NCBI GenBank assembly: GCA_964464635.1
Contig: CAYXGT010000080.1
Location: 1-12,255 of the forward strand
Direction: 5' to 3'
DNA length: 12,255 nucleotides
DNA from: CAYLMG01 sp964464635
Lineage (GTDB): Bacteria > Planctomycetota > Phycisphaerae > Sedimentisphaerales > Anaerobacaceae
Every line of letters begins with the position of its first letter. Positions within the stretch are counted from its first letter, which is position 1. A program made the translations under genes and the position numbers. Below, piece after piece: positions 1-8,242 of this stretch. The notes beneath the pieces were generated by a model. It was not told the origin of the DNA, did no database searches, and was given only the letters and a program-made list of their open reading frames with translations.

Positions 1-3000
1 CGACTATTTACGGTTACGATGAGCGCGGCAGGGTGACGCTTGAAGTCAGGCCGGACGCGAGCTGTACCAAATATTTCTACGAGCATTATACGTTCGACTA
101 TAATGACGGCGAGAGTTTTTATCAGAATGTCGAGGTATATGAATACGGTTATCCGGATAAGCCGAGCATTATAGAGGATTCGGCGGGCAACAGTACGTAC
201 TATCAGTATGACGGCTACGGCAGGACAACAAAAATCATCGACCCGGAATATAATGTCACCGTGTATCAATATGACGGCAAAGGCAACCTCACAAGGCAGG
301 AAAATAAAAGAATCGTCTCTTTCAATGAACAAGATGAGGAATTGATATATGAAATTTTCTCGATAACTGAAAATGAATACTACTACCGAGACGCCGACGG
401 CAAACTGAGTCTTGAAGATAAGCTGCAGCTTACGAACCTGCTTGCCTTTAGTGAGATTCTTGATGCAAACGAAGAGGTCATCGATAAAACCGAATACGTT
501 TACTACAACAATACGAGCAATATATGGGAGGTTATTAAATATTACGACCCGGCAGGCGGGCCGTCCGATTACGATGTTGTTACCACATACAAATACGATG
601 AACCGAATAGCAATTCTGTTGACCAGCCGTATTCTGTGAGCCGGCCGCATTACAGCTATGTCCAGCCGAACTATACGAATTACTTCAAGTACGATGATAT
701 GGGTAACCAAATCGCAAGCTGGTACGAATGGCTCGACCCCAATGACCCGGAAAATATTCTCTATGTCTTTAACGTTAATGAATACGATGGGCTAAATAGA
801 GTCGTACGAACCTGGCGGATTGTTGATGATGAGCAGCCTTACGACCCGAATGATTGCAATAGTGTAATGCTCAGTGAGACGGTTTATAATTCGGCGGGTA
901 AGGTCGATTACTCAGTCGATGAAAACGGCCTGTTGACGAAATACGAATACGACCAGGCAGGCAATCTCGTCGAGACAAGAGGCTATGAAAATTATGATTC
1001 TTACGATGCAAATGTTCTGCCGCTGACTATCAGCAGGACGCTCTACGATGATGAGGGAAGAGCTATCGTCTCAGCCGGTCCTTACGACGCTGCTGACTCG
1101 AATCTGCCGACAGGGACTTTTACTATTTACGATTCAACAGGCAGGGTGGTGGAGACGCAGCGGTTCTCCGGCGTCGAGATAACTATTAAAGATGTGGAAA
1201 ATATTCACAAACAGGTAGTCGGTAAAAAGACTACCGGTTGGATAAAAGATGAATTGCTGTCTTATGAAAAGACGATTTACGACACAGCCGGCAGGGTGGC
1301 TTTAACAATTACGCTCGACGATGAGGGCTACGAGCAGCCGACAGGGTATAAATACGATGCAGCAGGCAAGCAAATCGCAATCGCAGATGCGAATGATTAT
1401 GCTCTGCAGAAAGATTCGAATGAGCCTGATTATGCCTATGAACTGGATGGCGACTGGTACGTAATCAAGCAGACTGTTCTTGATGACCTGCTCGATGAAG
1501 ATTTTATCGATACGCTTAATTATATTTCGACGATGGAATATGAAGGCAACCGCAGAAAATCCGTTACCGACGACCGAGGCAATACTACCTCGTTTACCTA
1601 CGATGCCCTTGGTAGAGTTATTGAAACTAAATATCCTTCAGTCTATTATATTGATAAAAACGAAACTCCTCAGACCGGAAATCTTTACACTTATACCGGT
1701 TACGACAGTTTGGGCAGAAAAGAATGGCAGACTGAGCCGACCGACAATACAGGGGCATTGGATGATACAGATGGTCTGCGCTGGTTCGAATATGATGCCG
1801 CCGGCAGGCTGACGGCGACTATTCTGCCAAAGGTTGATGTCTTAGGTACCTGGTATCGGCCACGCTATGAATACAAATATGATGACTACGGCAACCTTGA
1901 GGAGATATGGGACAATATTACAGAACTCGCGGAAGATCCTAATACGATAGACTATTCCAATAAACGAGTTACAAAATTTACATATAATGAGCTTAATCAG
2001 AAGAGTTCACGTACTTTGTACTATGGTACAGGTAATGCTAAAACTGAGTACTGGTATTACGATGCACTTGGCAGAGTAAAGGTTTATATCGATTTCAAAG
2101 AGCAGGCAACAGGATATTTCTATAATAACCGCGGTCAGCTGCAGTACAAATGCTACTATGAGGCCGATGGTACAGTTGACGGTGTGAATGAAAATTATAA
2201 TGAGACTGACCCGGATGCAGGCTATACAACTCGTGTTATATATACATACGATAATCTCGGCAGGCAAGAGACGGTAATCGACGCTCTCGGTACGACTACC
2301 TATCATTATGACATTGAAGGCAGAATAGAGCAGATTGAGACACCTGAAGGGACAGTCAATTATGAATATAATCTGATAACCGGCAGCAAGATAAGAACAT
2401 ATAGTGATAATACAGATACTGATTATTTCTACGACAGGCTTGGCAGGCTGGAGACTGTACAGACTGCTGACGAAGAAGCAACTTACGGTTATGACGCTGC
2501 GGGCAACCGCGTCTGGATGGGATTTGACCTTGACGGCTCAGCAGGTTTTGAGATTGAAACGGATTATACATACAATTCTATCAATCGGCTGACGGAATTG
2601 GTTCATCAGGATACAACAGGACAGTTGGCTTCCTATAGTTACAGCCTTGCCGCTGACGGCCAGAGAGTTTTCCTCGATGAAGAGATTAAGCTTACCGGTG
2701 GTTCAACAGAGACTCACGAGATAACGTACGGATATGATAATATAAATCGACTGACCGGTGAAACGGCTGAATCGGGAGATGATGGTTATGATGTTTACTA
2801 TGAGTATGACTTAGTGGGTAATCGAACGCTGCGTGAGATTACAGTAAACCTTCAGCCTTTTACTACTGAATACGAATATTACGACGGTACAGACAAGCTC
2901 AAAACAGAAGCGCAGTGCGGTGCGAGCTGTATGCTGGATATCGGTGATGAGCGTTACTACGCATATGCTAAGCAGAACGGCAAAGGCTTTTATTATAGAG

Positions 3001-4622
3001 ATTCCAACGGTAACAAAATAGGCTCATTCCATGCGTTTATGATAGGCCTGCCTTCGGTTTGGTCGAGGTATCTGTTTATATTTGTGATGGCGATGGTGCC
3101 GGTGCTATTGTTTGGGACTGCTGTAAAGAGACTTATTTTACGAATGCTGTTTTGTTACAGTGAGCCGACACGTCTTCGTTTGCGGGTACCCAGAAAGAGT
3201 ATCTGTGTATTGCTTGCCTTTTTGATATTTATTGGGCCGGACGGCTTTGAATCTTTGGCACAGGCGGAGGTGCAATATGCCAATCTTGGCGTTTCAAGCT
3301 GGGGACAGACTGACCGAACAATTGAATACACATACGATGACAACGGCTCTCTGCTTACAAAGACCACGGAAGTTACCTCGACATCGCAGGTTATAGAAAC
3401 TGTAACCAACAATTACAATCTTGCAAATCGTCTTGATAAGGTTACAACTGAGCTGGCAAACGGCGATCAGCATATCGTCGAATACACGTATAATGATGAA
3501 GGTATAAGAGTCAGAGCCTACAACTATGATATTCCTTATGGACAGGGCGTAGAGAACGAAAAGACCGTTGTTTACTTGATTGATTCTTATAATCACACAG
3601 GATACACTCAAACTCTCGAGGAGCTTGTCTTCGATTATGCTGATCCTGACCCGCTTACCGAAACGCCGGACTCACTGACGACGTATTTGATTGGTGATGA
3701 TTTAATTGCTCAGAGAGTTGATGGCACAGCACAATACCTTTTGTACGATGGCCATGGAAGCACTCGTCAATTGGCCGAGTATGATACTTCTGTTTCGATT
3801 GTCGAGACTTTCTCGTATGATGCATACGGCGTGCTATTGCAGAATCAGGCTGATGTTGTTAAGCCGGGTTATACACAACAGCAGCAAACGAACTTGCTCT
3901 ATACCGGAGAGTACTTTGATACTAATGTTCAACAGTATTATTTGCGTGCTCGATATTACAATCCACTGACCGGGTTATTCAACAAGATAGACGATTTCCC
4001 TGGAAATAATTCCGACCCGCAAAGTTTGCACAAGTATTTATATTGTCATGCGAATCCGGCGAATAATACTGATCCAAGTGGATGTCAGTTAGGGGGAGGA
4101 AGTTATTCATTAACTGAGATCGTAGTGATATCAGCAATGATAGGTATGTTAACGGGAATGATTACTTATCATTTTACGGGGAGTATTTCGGCGGCTATAT
4201 TAGTGGGTGCAGCCTTTTTTGTTATGACATTCATTGGTTTGGGCGGTATCGCAGCATTGAAAGCAGCAATAACGGGGGCTACGGTAACATCTCCATATTT
4301 ATTAAATCCTGATAGCTGGCAAAAGGCAGAAAGCATGCTTGGTAGAATTCTGCACCTTAATAGGAATTATGCACATTGTTACGAGAAGGGAATGATTACA
4401 TACCGTATACCTGACTTTGTCAATAAAGCAGGGGGTTTCATAGCAGAATGCAAGTGGAGAGAGAACCTTTATATGTCGGACCAGCTTAGGGATTTCGAAA
4501 CGTTAGCTAAAGCTTGGGGCGTAAGGCTTTATATTTTTGTGTGTCAGGATACACATGTATCAGATTCTGTGGTAGAATTATGCAAAAGAACCCATGGTAA
4601 AATTATTCGAATTTTTCAGTGA
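1..4622 (+). CDS. RHS/YD-repeat polymorphic toxin with Tox-REase-7-like nuclease tip (5' partial)
   Basis: The frame is open from base 3 (TIYGYDERGR...), so the gene starts outside the window and no signal peptide can be judged. Residues here are numbered from the GTG at 33. Dozens of YD repeats (YDGYGRTT, YDALGRVIE, YDAAGRLTA) should form the RHS cocoon that encloses the toxin. An insert at about 957-1093 interrupts the repeats with two membrane-like segments (1013-1031 and 1057-1075). The RHS-associated core domain (LLYTGEYFD...YYNPLTGLF...HKYLY) covers about 1287-1346, and the tip boundary DPSG lies at 1347-1350. Two hydrophobic helices follow (about 1363-1380 and 1388-1412). The last ~100 residues resemble Tox-REase-7: RIPDF (Asp1461), then AECKW (Glu1472, Lys1474), then SDQLRDFETLAKAWG. 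This is the D...ExK signature of PD-(D/E)xK nucleases. The likely role is contact-dependent or secreted killing by DNA cleavage. The RHS assignment is secure; the nuclease family is likely. Confidence 0.93.
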   Translation, partial: TIYGYDERGRVTLEVRPDASCTKYFYEHYTFDYNDGESFYQNVEVYEYGYPDKPSIIEDSAGNSTYYQYDGYGRTTKIIDPEYNVTVYQYDGKGNLTRQENKRIVSFNEQDEELIYEIFSITENEYYYRDADGKLSLEDKLQLTNLLAFSEILDANEEVIDKTEYVYYNNTSNIWEVIKYYDPAGGPSDYDVVTTYKYDEPNSNSVDQPYSVSRPHYSYVQPNYTNYFKYDDMGNQIASWYEWLDPNDPENILYVFNVNEYDGLNRVVRTWRIVDDEQPYDPNDCNSVMLSETVYNSAGKVDYSVDENGLLTKYEYDQAGNLVETRGYENYDSYDANVLPLTISRTLYDDEGRAIVSAGPYDAADSNLPTGTFTIYDSTGRVVETQRFSGVEITIKDVENIHKQVVGKKTTGWIKDELLSYEKTIYDTAGRVALTITLDDEGYEQPTGYKYDAAGKQIAIADANDYALQKDSNEPDYAYELDGDWYVIKQTVLDDLLDEDFIDTLNYISTMEYEGNRRKSVTDDRGNTTSFTYDALGRVIETKYPSVYYIDKNETPQTGNLYTYTGYDSLGRKEWQTEPTDNTGALDDTDGLRWFEYDAAGRLTATILPKVDVLGTWYRPRYEYKYDDYGNLEEIWDNITELAEDPNTIDYSNKRVTKFTYNELNQKSSRTLYYGTGNAKTEYWYYDALGRVKVYIDFKEQATGYFYNNRGQLQYKCYYEADGTVDGVNENYNETDPDAGYTTRVIYTYDNLGRQETVIDALGTTTYHYDIEGRIEQIETPEGTVNYEYNLITGSKIRTYSDNTDTDYFYDRLGRLETVQTADEEATYGYDAAGNRVWMGFDLDGSAGFEIETDYTYNSINRLTELVHQDTTGQLASYSYSLAADGQRVFLDEEIKLTGGSTETHEITYGYDNINRLTGETAESGDDGYDVYYEYDLVGNRTLREITVNLQPFTTEYEYYDGTDKLKTEAQCGASCMLDIGDERYYAYAKQNGKGFYYRDSNGNKIGSFHAFMIGLPSVWSRYLFIFVMAMVPVLLFGTAVKRLILRMLFCYSEPTRLRLRVPRKSICVLLAFLIFIGPDGFESLAQAEVQYANLGVSSWGQTDRTIEYTYDDNGSLLTKTTEVTSTSQVIETVTNNYNLANRLDKVTTELANGDQHIVEYTYNDEGIRVRAYNYDIPYGQGVENEKTVVYLIDSYNHTGYTQTLEELVFDYADPDPLTETPDSLTTYLIGDDLIAQRVDGTAQYLLYDGHGSTRQLAEYDTSVSIVETFSYDAYGVLLQNQADVVKPGYTQQQQTNLLYTGEYFDTNVQQYYLRARYYNPLTGLFNKIDDFPGNNSDPQSLHKYLYCHANPANNTDPSGCQLGGGSYSLTEIVVISAMIGMLTGMITYHFTGSISAAILVGAAFFVMTFIGLGGIAALKAAITGATVTSPYLLNPDSWQKAESMLGRILHLNRNYAHCYEKGMITYRIPDFVNKAGGFIAECKWRENLYMSDQLRDFETLAKAWGVRLYIFVCQDTHVSDSVVELCKRTHGKIIRIFQ

Positions 4623-4641
4623 TGGGAAGGAGTTAATCGCG

Positions 4642-5985
4642 ATGAACTTTTTTGAAGAGCTGTTGAAAAAAGGAATTGACTGGAAGTTTGTTGAAAAATC
4701 ATCGGATGAACGCGGCTATCTTGAAATGGTTCTGACGGCAACGAGGGACTGGAGTGGTGAAGTAAATGCCCGGGAGTTTGTCAATATTCTGGTTACAGAG
4801 AATGATTTCTTGCTGCCTGAGAAATTTGATAGACACGAGCCGGAGCGATTTGTTTTTAATCCTGATGAACTAACCAAGTTTATAGAAATCTGGACATCTG
4901 ATGTTATCGGTCTTATTACGAAGCGAAAGAAACCTTACCTTGCCTGGATGATGGTTGATATTTGGTATAGAGAGGCAAAAGTTTTTAACGAAATAGTGTC
5001 AGGTTTTGATGAACGATATTTCAAGAAAGCGGATAATGTTGCAAAGCTTCTTTCTTGTGCAAAACGACTTTATAATTGGGGGCGTATTAATCACGGCTAT
5101 ATTTGTCACGAAGAAAATTGGATTTCAAAGAATAGCTACGGAAAAATTGTTGAGGATGCGAGAGGAAGACCGAGTGCTGGGGGAGGAACGAACCTACAAG
5201 AGGGTCTGCCTGGGATTTATTGGGCGAATTTTTTTGGACCGGTTTATGTAGAGTTTTTTGGGAGAGAGAAATTCGATACTGCCCCAGCTTATTATAAAGA
5301 AGAATTACCAGATGGTGGTTTTTTAATACTTACTTCTGAAAGCCCGCTTGACTATGGAAAACCAAAAGTACGTGAGTTGGAGGAAAAGATTATAGATTGT
5401 CTGGGCCGAGAAGCATTCTTCGAAAAAGCACATCCACGAAAGATTTGTCGTGTTCCGGAGTTTACCTTTGAACAGAAATCTTTGGGACGTCCAGTAGAAG
5501 TTAAAGAGTATGACTCTGTTTCCGATGTTATTCCGGAACCTCAGAGTTTTATACAAGAAGCCCGACAATTGTCTGAAAAATTTGTTAAACGCGTCGGCAA
5601 AGAGATTGATTACTCTCCGGAGAGTCTGGAACGGGTGGATGATTTTATATTGAAGAAATCATATCGCCGGCCTAAACCTTGGGATAATGATAAGTGTCGA
5701 GGAATTATTCAAGAGATAACTGCTTATTATGGCGAAGTATTAAAGCAAAATTTACATGGTAAGTGGATTGTTCAAGAAGATGATAAGGGAATTTCTCACC
5801 CTGTTGTTGAGTTTTCGGTAAAAAGGCAGAAACAAAATGAATATCCTTTTACGCGAGTAATTAAGTTGTGGTGTGAGCGGGAGCGTGCAGATGGATTAGC
5901 AGTACGTTATCATCTGTTTAGCAGTGGCGAATGGGGAAAATTGGAGAATTTCATTTCGAGAAATTTATTAAAATGTAAACGTTGA
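4642..5985 (+). CDS. Probable two-domain immunity protein for the Tox-REase-7-like tip
   Basis: I chose the ATG at 4642 because GGAAGGAG lies about 10 bases upstream. The frame also opens at an ATG at 4594, inside the toxin gene, but that one has no ribosome binding site. The 447-aa product begins MNFFEELLKKG, has no signal peptide or membrane segment, and should be cytoplasmic. The first ~270 residues contain PYLAWMMVDIW and LPGIYWANFFGPVYVEFFG, followed by DGG and SPLDYGKP. This block recalls immunity families such as Imm52, but the match is from memory. A charged linker (VKEYDSVSDVIPEPQ) leads to a second part (about 310-447) with AYYGEVLKQNLHGKW and PVVEF. This recalls a separate small-domain family seen in immunity genes (DUF3806-like, uncertain). 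Position 19 bp after the toxin stop supports an immunity role by context. Two domains could mean two specificities or one composite inhibitor. Confidence 0.72.
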   Translation: MNFFEELLKKGIDWKFVEKSSDERGYLEMVLTATRDWSGEVNAREFVNILVTENDFLLPEKFDRHEPERFVFNPDELTKFIEIWTSDVIGLITKRKKPYLAWMMVDIWYREAKVFNEIVSGFDERYFKKADNVAKLLSCAKRLYNWGRINHGYICHEENWISKNSYGKIVEDARGRPSAGGGTNLQEGLPGIYWANFFGPVYVEFFGREKFDTAPAYYKEELPDGGFLILTSESPLDYGKPKVRELEEKIIDCLGREAFFEKAHPRKICRVPEFTFEQKSLGRPVEVKEYDSVSDVIPEPQSFIQEARQLSEKFVKRVGKEIDYSPESLERVDDFILKKSYRRPKPWDNDKCRGIIQEITAYYGEVLKQNLHGKWIVQEDDKGISHPVVEFSVKRQKQNEYPFTRVIKLWCERERADGLAVRYHLFSSGEWGKLENFISRNLLKCKR

Positions 5986-6007
5986 GTATGTTTAAAAGCT
6001 AAAGAGA

Positions 6008-6035
6008 TGTTCATTACCTATTAATTAGATATAAT
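6008..6035 (+). promoter_or_regulatory. Candidate sigma-70-type promoter before the orphan NucA/NucB cassette
   Basis: TGTTCA (6008-6013) and a perfect TATAAT (6030-6035) are separated by 16 bases in the AT-rich spacer after the immunity gene. Transcription would start near 6042, just upstream of the boxA-like block at 6056. The -35 box is poor and AT-rich DNA yields such matches easily. Confidence 0.3.
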
Positions 6036-6055
6036 GGATTAGATATTATAGAAAG

Positions 6056-6078
6056 TATAGCTCTTTGGAAATTAAATA
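6056..6078 (+). promoter_or_regulatory. boxA-like leader element, copy 1, at the 5' junction of an orphan rhs piece
   Basis: TATAGCTCTTTGGAAA is followed by TTAAATA and then, at 6079, by the first codons with RHS homology (TAC GAT). A near-identical block lies at 8281 before the other truncated rhs piece. GCTCTTTGAAAA is close to the boxA antitermination sequence of rRNA leaders, which binds NusB-NusE (ribosomal protein S10). The repeat itself is plain in the sequence; the boxA reading is inference. Confidence 0.4.
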
Positions 6079-7014
6079 TACGATGGCTATGGCGTATTGC
6101 TGCAGGATGAGTCTATAGCTTCGCAGCATCCCGGTTATGTATCACAACAGGCTACAAGTTTATTGTATGCTGGTGAATACTTTGATTCTGACAGCCAGCA
6201 CTACTATAACCGCGCCCGCTGGTATAATCCTCTTACAGGATTATTTAATAGAGTTGATCCATTTGCTGGAAATCTCAACGACCCGCAAAGCTTACATAAG
6301 TATCTATATAGTCATAACAATCCTGCTAATAATATCGATCCATCAGGAGAATTTGCGCTTTGTGATATCGTAATAACTGCAGCTATTATAGGTGCAGTTG
6401 TAGGATTATTTTTACCTGCAGAATCATTTGGAGAGAGGATTAGAAATTCGCTGTTTACGGCACTCCTGACAGCATTGATGGTTGACTTGATGATTGTTGG
6501 TGCGTCTGCTGCGATTGTAGGATTAGGAATGTATTTTGGAGTATTCTTAGTTTCAGCAGACACTTTTGTAACTCTAAGTATGATAGCAGTAGGTGGTACA
6601 ACATTTGCGGCTGGAGCAGAAAATAGTTGGTTTGCAAGACAATTAAGTCGGCTTAGTAAAATTAAACCTTGGGGCCACAAGACTCCTTCTAGTCAACCAT
6701 TAAAAATAGGTTTTTCCAAAACACAACATCCTGAATATGCACAAAGATTAAGAAACATTAGTGGAGACAAGAAGACTTATACCTTAGATAGAACTGGTTC
6801 TATGGCAAGAAGTAGAGCTGCTGTTCGAGGAGTAGCTAGTCGACGTGGTTTCGATCGTGATGAATGGCCTATGGCTATAACAAAAGAAGGGGGTGCTGGC
6901 GCTGACATAAAATACATGCTCCCATCACAGAATCGGGCTGCTGGAGCAACTATTGGTAATAAACTAAGACCATACCCAGATGGTACAAAATTTCAAATAG
7001 AAATAACTGATTGA
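6076..7014 (+). CDS. Orphan RHS C-terminal cassette with NucA/NucB-type DNase tip (5' truncated)
   Basis: The frame opens after a TAA at 6073-6075. RHS homology starts at once (YDGYGVLLQ), matching YDAYGVLLQ of the upstream rhs gene. The first possible start is TTG at 6097, with no ribosome binding site, so this may be a silent cassette. Residues from 6097: end of the RHS core 1-80 (SLLYAGEYFD, YNPLTGLF, HKYLYSHNNP), boundary DPSG 81-84, hydrophobic helices at about 90-106 and 123-170, toxin domain about 205-305. The toxin has FDRDEWPMAITKEGGAGAD (Asp255, Glu256, Glu264), then Asn279 and IGNKLRPYPDGTKF. This is the DEYP-type signature of the DNase_NucA_NucB family, nonspecific DNases here used as a toxin. 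The SUKH gene downstream fits as its immunity partner. The core is missing, so delivery would need recombination onto an intact rhs gene. Family assignment is firm; expression is doubtful. Confidence 0.8.
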   Translation: MYDGYGVLLQDESIASQHPGYVSQQATSLLYAGEYFDSDSQHYYNRARWYNPLTGLFNRVDPFAGNLNDPQSLHKYLYSHNNPANNIDPSGEFALCDIVITAAIIGAVVGLFLPAESFGERIRNSLFTALLTALMVDLMIVGASAAIVGLGMYFGVFLVSADTFVTLSMIAVGGTTFAAGAENSWFARQLSRLSKIKPWGHKTPSSQPLKIGFSKTQHPEYAQRLRNISGDKKTYTLDRTGSMARSRAAVRGVASRRGFDRDEWPMAITKEGGAGADIKYMLPSQNRAAGATIGNKLRPYPDGTKFQIEITD

Positions 7015-7039
7015 CATTGGACAATTTATTATTCATAGT
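7011..7039 (+). promoter_or_regulatory. Candidate promoter for the SUKH immunity gene
   Basis: A perfect TTGACA (7011-7016) overlaps the stop codon of the toxin. It is followed 17 bases later by CATAGT (7034-7039), with TATAGT at 7041 as a less well spaced alternative. The spacer to the immunity start at 7087 is very AT-rich. A private promoter would let immunity be made when the toxin cassette is silent. Confidence 0.35.
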
Positions 7040-7086
7040 ATATAGTTAATGATAATATTATAATTTTAAGTTTTTTAGGTGTTACG

Positions 7087-7725
7087 ATGTTAATAGACGA
7101 ACTATTACACAATGCGGACGTAACATTTGATTATACCGGCAAGCTTGAGCTAGCCTTATCAATGATTGCAAAATATAATGGAGTTGATGACGTTTATAGG
7201 AAGGTTCTGAGTAAAGGTGGATTTCATGCATTTTCGAAATCACTCCGAGTTTTCGGCTTAACTCAACACAATGATGCAAAGAATATTTTATGGTGGAATG
7301 AACCCACAACTTGGAAATTCGAATACAGTGATTTCCTGAAAGATGTTTGGTCTTTTGCAGAAGATGTATTTGGGAATCAATTTCTTTTCGATTTGAACGG
7401 AGTATTTTGGCTAAATAATGAGACAGGAGAATTGACTTATCTTTGTGATACATTTAGCCAATGGTTATCTATAATAAAAAAAGATGTATTATATTATACT
7501 GGTGCTAAGTTTGCATTCGATTGGCATAAGATTCATCCCGATGAGATTTTAACTGGCAATTTTTATTTATGTCCAGTTATTCCGTTTGTATGTGGAGGTG
7601 ATTATGATGTAGAAAATTTCTTTCGTTACGATGCATTGAAGTGCTTATCGTTAAAAGCTAACTTTGCACGGCAGATTAAGAATTTACCTGATGGAACACA
7701 AATAAAATTCACTTTTGTAGACTAA
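7087..7725 (+). CDS. SUKH (SMI1/KNR4-like) immunity protein, partner of the NucA/NucB tip
   Basis: This 212-aa protein starts at ATG 7087 with AGGTG about 6 bases upstream. It has no signal peptide or membrane segment and should act in the cytoplasm. Blocks typical of the SMI1/KNR4 group are visible in order: GGFHAFSKSLRVFGL (residues about 43-57), WWNEPTTWKFEY, FAEDVFGNQFLFD (about 91-103), NETGE, QWLSIIKKD, then PVIPFVCGGDYDVENFF and QIKNLPDGTQIKF near the end. SUKH proteins are among the commonest immunity proteins in polymorphic toxin loci and often pair with nucleases. Here the gene sits 72 bp downstream of a NucA/NucB tip. It is intact although the toxin is truncated, as expected when loss of immunity is costly. 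It could also protect against toxins from neighbouring strains. Confidence 0.78.
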   Translation: MLIDELLHNADVTFDYTGKLELALSMIAKYNGVDDVYRKVLSKGGFHAFSKSLRVFGLTQHNDAKNILWWNEPTTWKFEYSDFLKDVWSFAEDVFGNQFLFDLNGVFWLNNETGELTYLCDTFSQWLSIIKKDVLYYTGAKFAFDWHKIHPDEILTGNFYLCPVIPFVCGGDYDVENFFRYDALKCLSLKANFARQIKNLPDGTQIKFTFVD

Positions 7726-7735
7726 AAGTGCTTAA

Positions 7736-7897
7736 GTGCATATTATAAATGAAATCGGTTACCCGGAAATAGCTGAAAGTGGGGGAATTATAGTTGGTAA
7801 TAACGGTGCGTCAGCTGGTCTTCCAAACGGAACCAATATTGGACCTACATCTGTTCAGGTCGATACCTGGAATGGCGCAGAATTGGCAAATTTATAG
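7736..7897 (+). pseudogene. Tail fragment of a lost RHS toxin tip
   Basis: In frame after a TAA at 7733, about 53 codons read as protein-like sequence (INEIGYPEIAESGGIIVGNN, then LPNGTNIGPTSVQVDTW) ending in TAG at 7895-7897. The GTG at 7736 lacks a ribosome binding site. The segment sits between one immunity gene and the next small gene, exactly where the 3' end of a toxin would precede its own immunity gene. The PNGT...PTSVQV ending resembles toxin C-termini in style, but I do not recognise the family. Alternative: a genuine 53-aa small protein. Confidence 0.45.
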
Positions 7898-7933
7898 TTT
7901 ACAACAATATAATTTAGAGGTATAAAAACAAAT

Positions 7934-8242
7934 ATGAGTAAATCAAAATATTGTACTTTTTATTCTTATTTGATTGAAGAAATTCAGCGTAGAGGACTGC
8001 ATGTGAGAAAATCTCTTCTATCTGAGGATGGTTATTGGACAATAGGTATATGCTTTCGGAGCAAGAAAAGTGGAAAGATTCGTTTCTATAGGTTCACATA
8101 CGATAACCACGGAGATAAATTTAATATTGAGAAAAGAAAATTTTTTTCCTATGAACCAATAAGACAAATGCAAGTGAGCGTATCAGACAATTTAAAAGAA
8201 ATTTCCAAGCAAGCTCTGGAAATCGCTTCGAGCACCTCTTGA
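7934..8242 (+). CDS. Small hypothetical protein, probable orphan immunity protein
   Basis: A 102-aa protein (MSKSKYCTFYSYLIEEIQRR...). AGAGG lies at 7915-7919, about 14 bases before the ATG, a long spacing. I recognise no family. The sequence alternates charged and aromatic residues (YWTIGICFRSKKSGKIRFYRFTY), suggesting a small alpha/beta fold. It has no signal peptide or membrane helix and a basic overall character. It follows directly after the toxin-tail fragment at 7736-7897 and precedes a truncated rhs gene, the usual place for an immunity gene left behind when its toxin was displaced. A immunity role is contextual only. Confidence 0.5.
   Translation: MSKSKYCTFYSYLIEEIQRRGLHVRKSLLSEDGYWTIGICFRSKKSGKIRFYRFTYDNHGDKFNIEKRKFFSYEPIRQMQVSVSDNLKEISKQALEIASSTS

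Noticed and set aside
2007..2306. Minus-strand open frame inside the first rhs gene (and similar ones at 2356-2571, 3155-3412, 3294-3611)
   Set aside because: Shadows of the long YD-repeat gene, with no ribosome binding sites. Their Ile/Val/Cys-rich sequence reflects antisense of Tyr/Asp/Asn codons.
1..4622. The repeated YD units as possible tandem DNA repeats or a CRISPR-like array
   Set aside because: The repetition is at protein level (YD...G) with diverged DNA and irregular spacing, as normal for RHS proteins.
4594..4641. Longer start of the immunity gene, overlapping the end of the first rhs gene
   Set aside because: No ribosome binding site before 4594, and these codons are the toxin's own 3' end in another frame. 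ATG 4642 has GGAAGGAG at good spacing.
6312..6680. Minus-strand open frame of 122 codons opposite the orphan NucA/NucB cassette
   Set aside because: It is antisense to the DPSG and hydrophobic region, which naturally gives long open antisense frames. No start signal was seen.
7721..7741. Programmed frameshift joining the SUKH gene to the following open segment
   Set aside because: The SUKH protein ends naturally (LPDGTQIKF near the end), no slippery run is present, and the following segment starts after its own in-frame stop.
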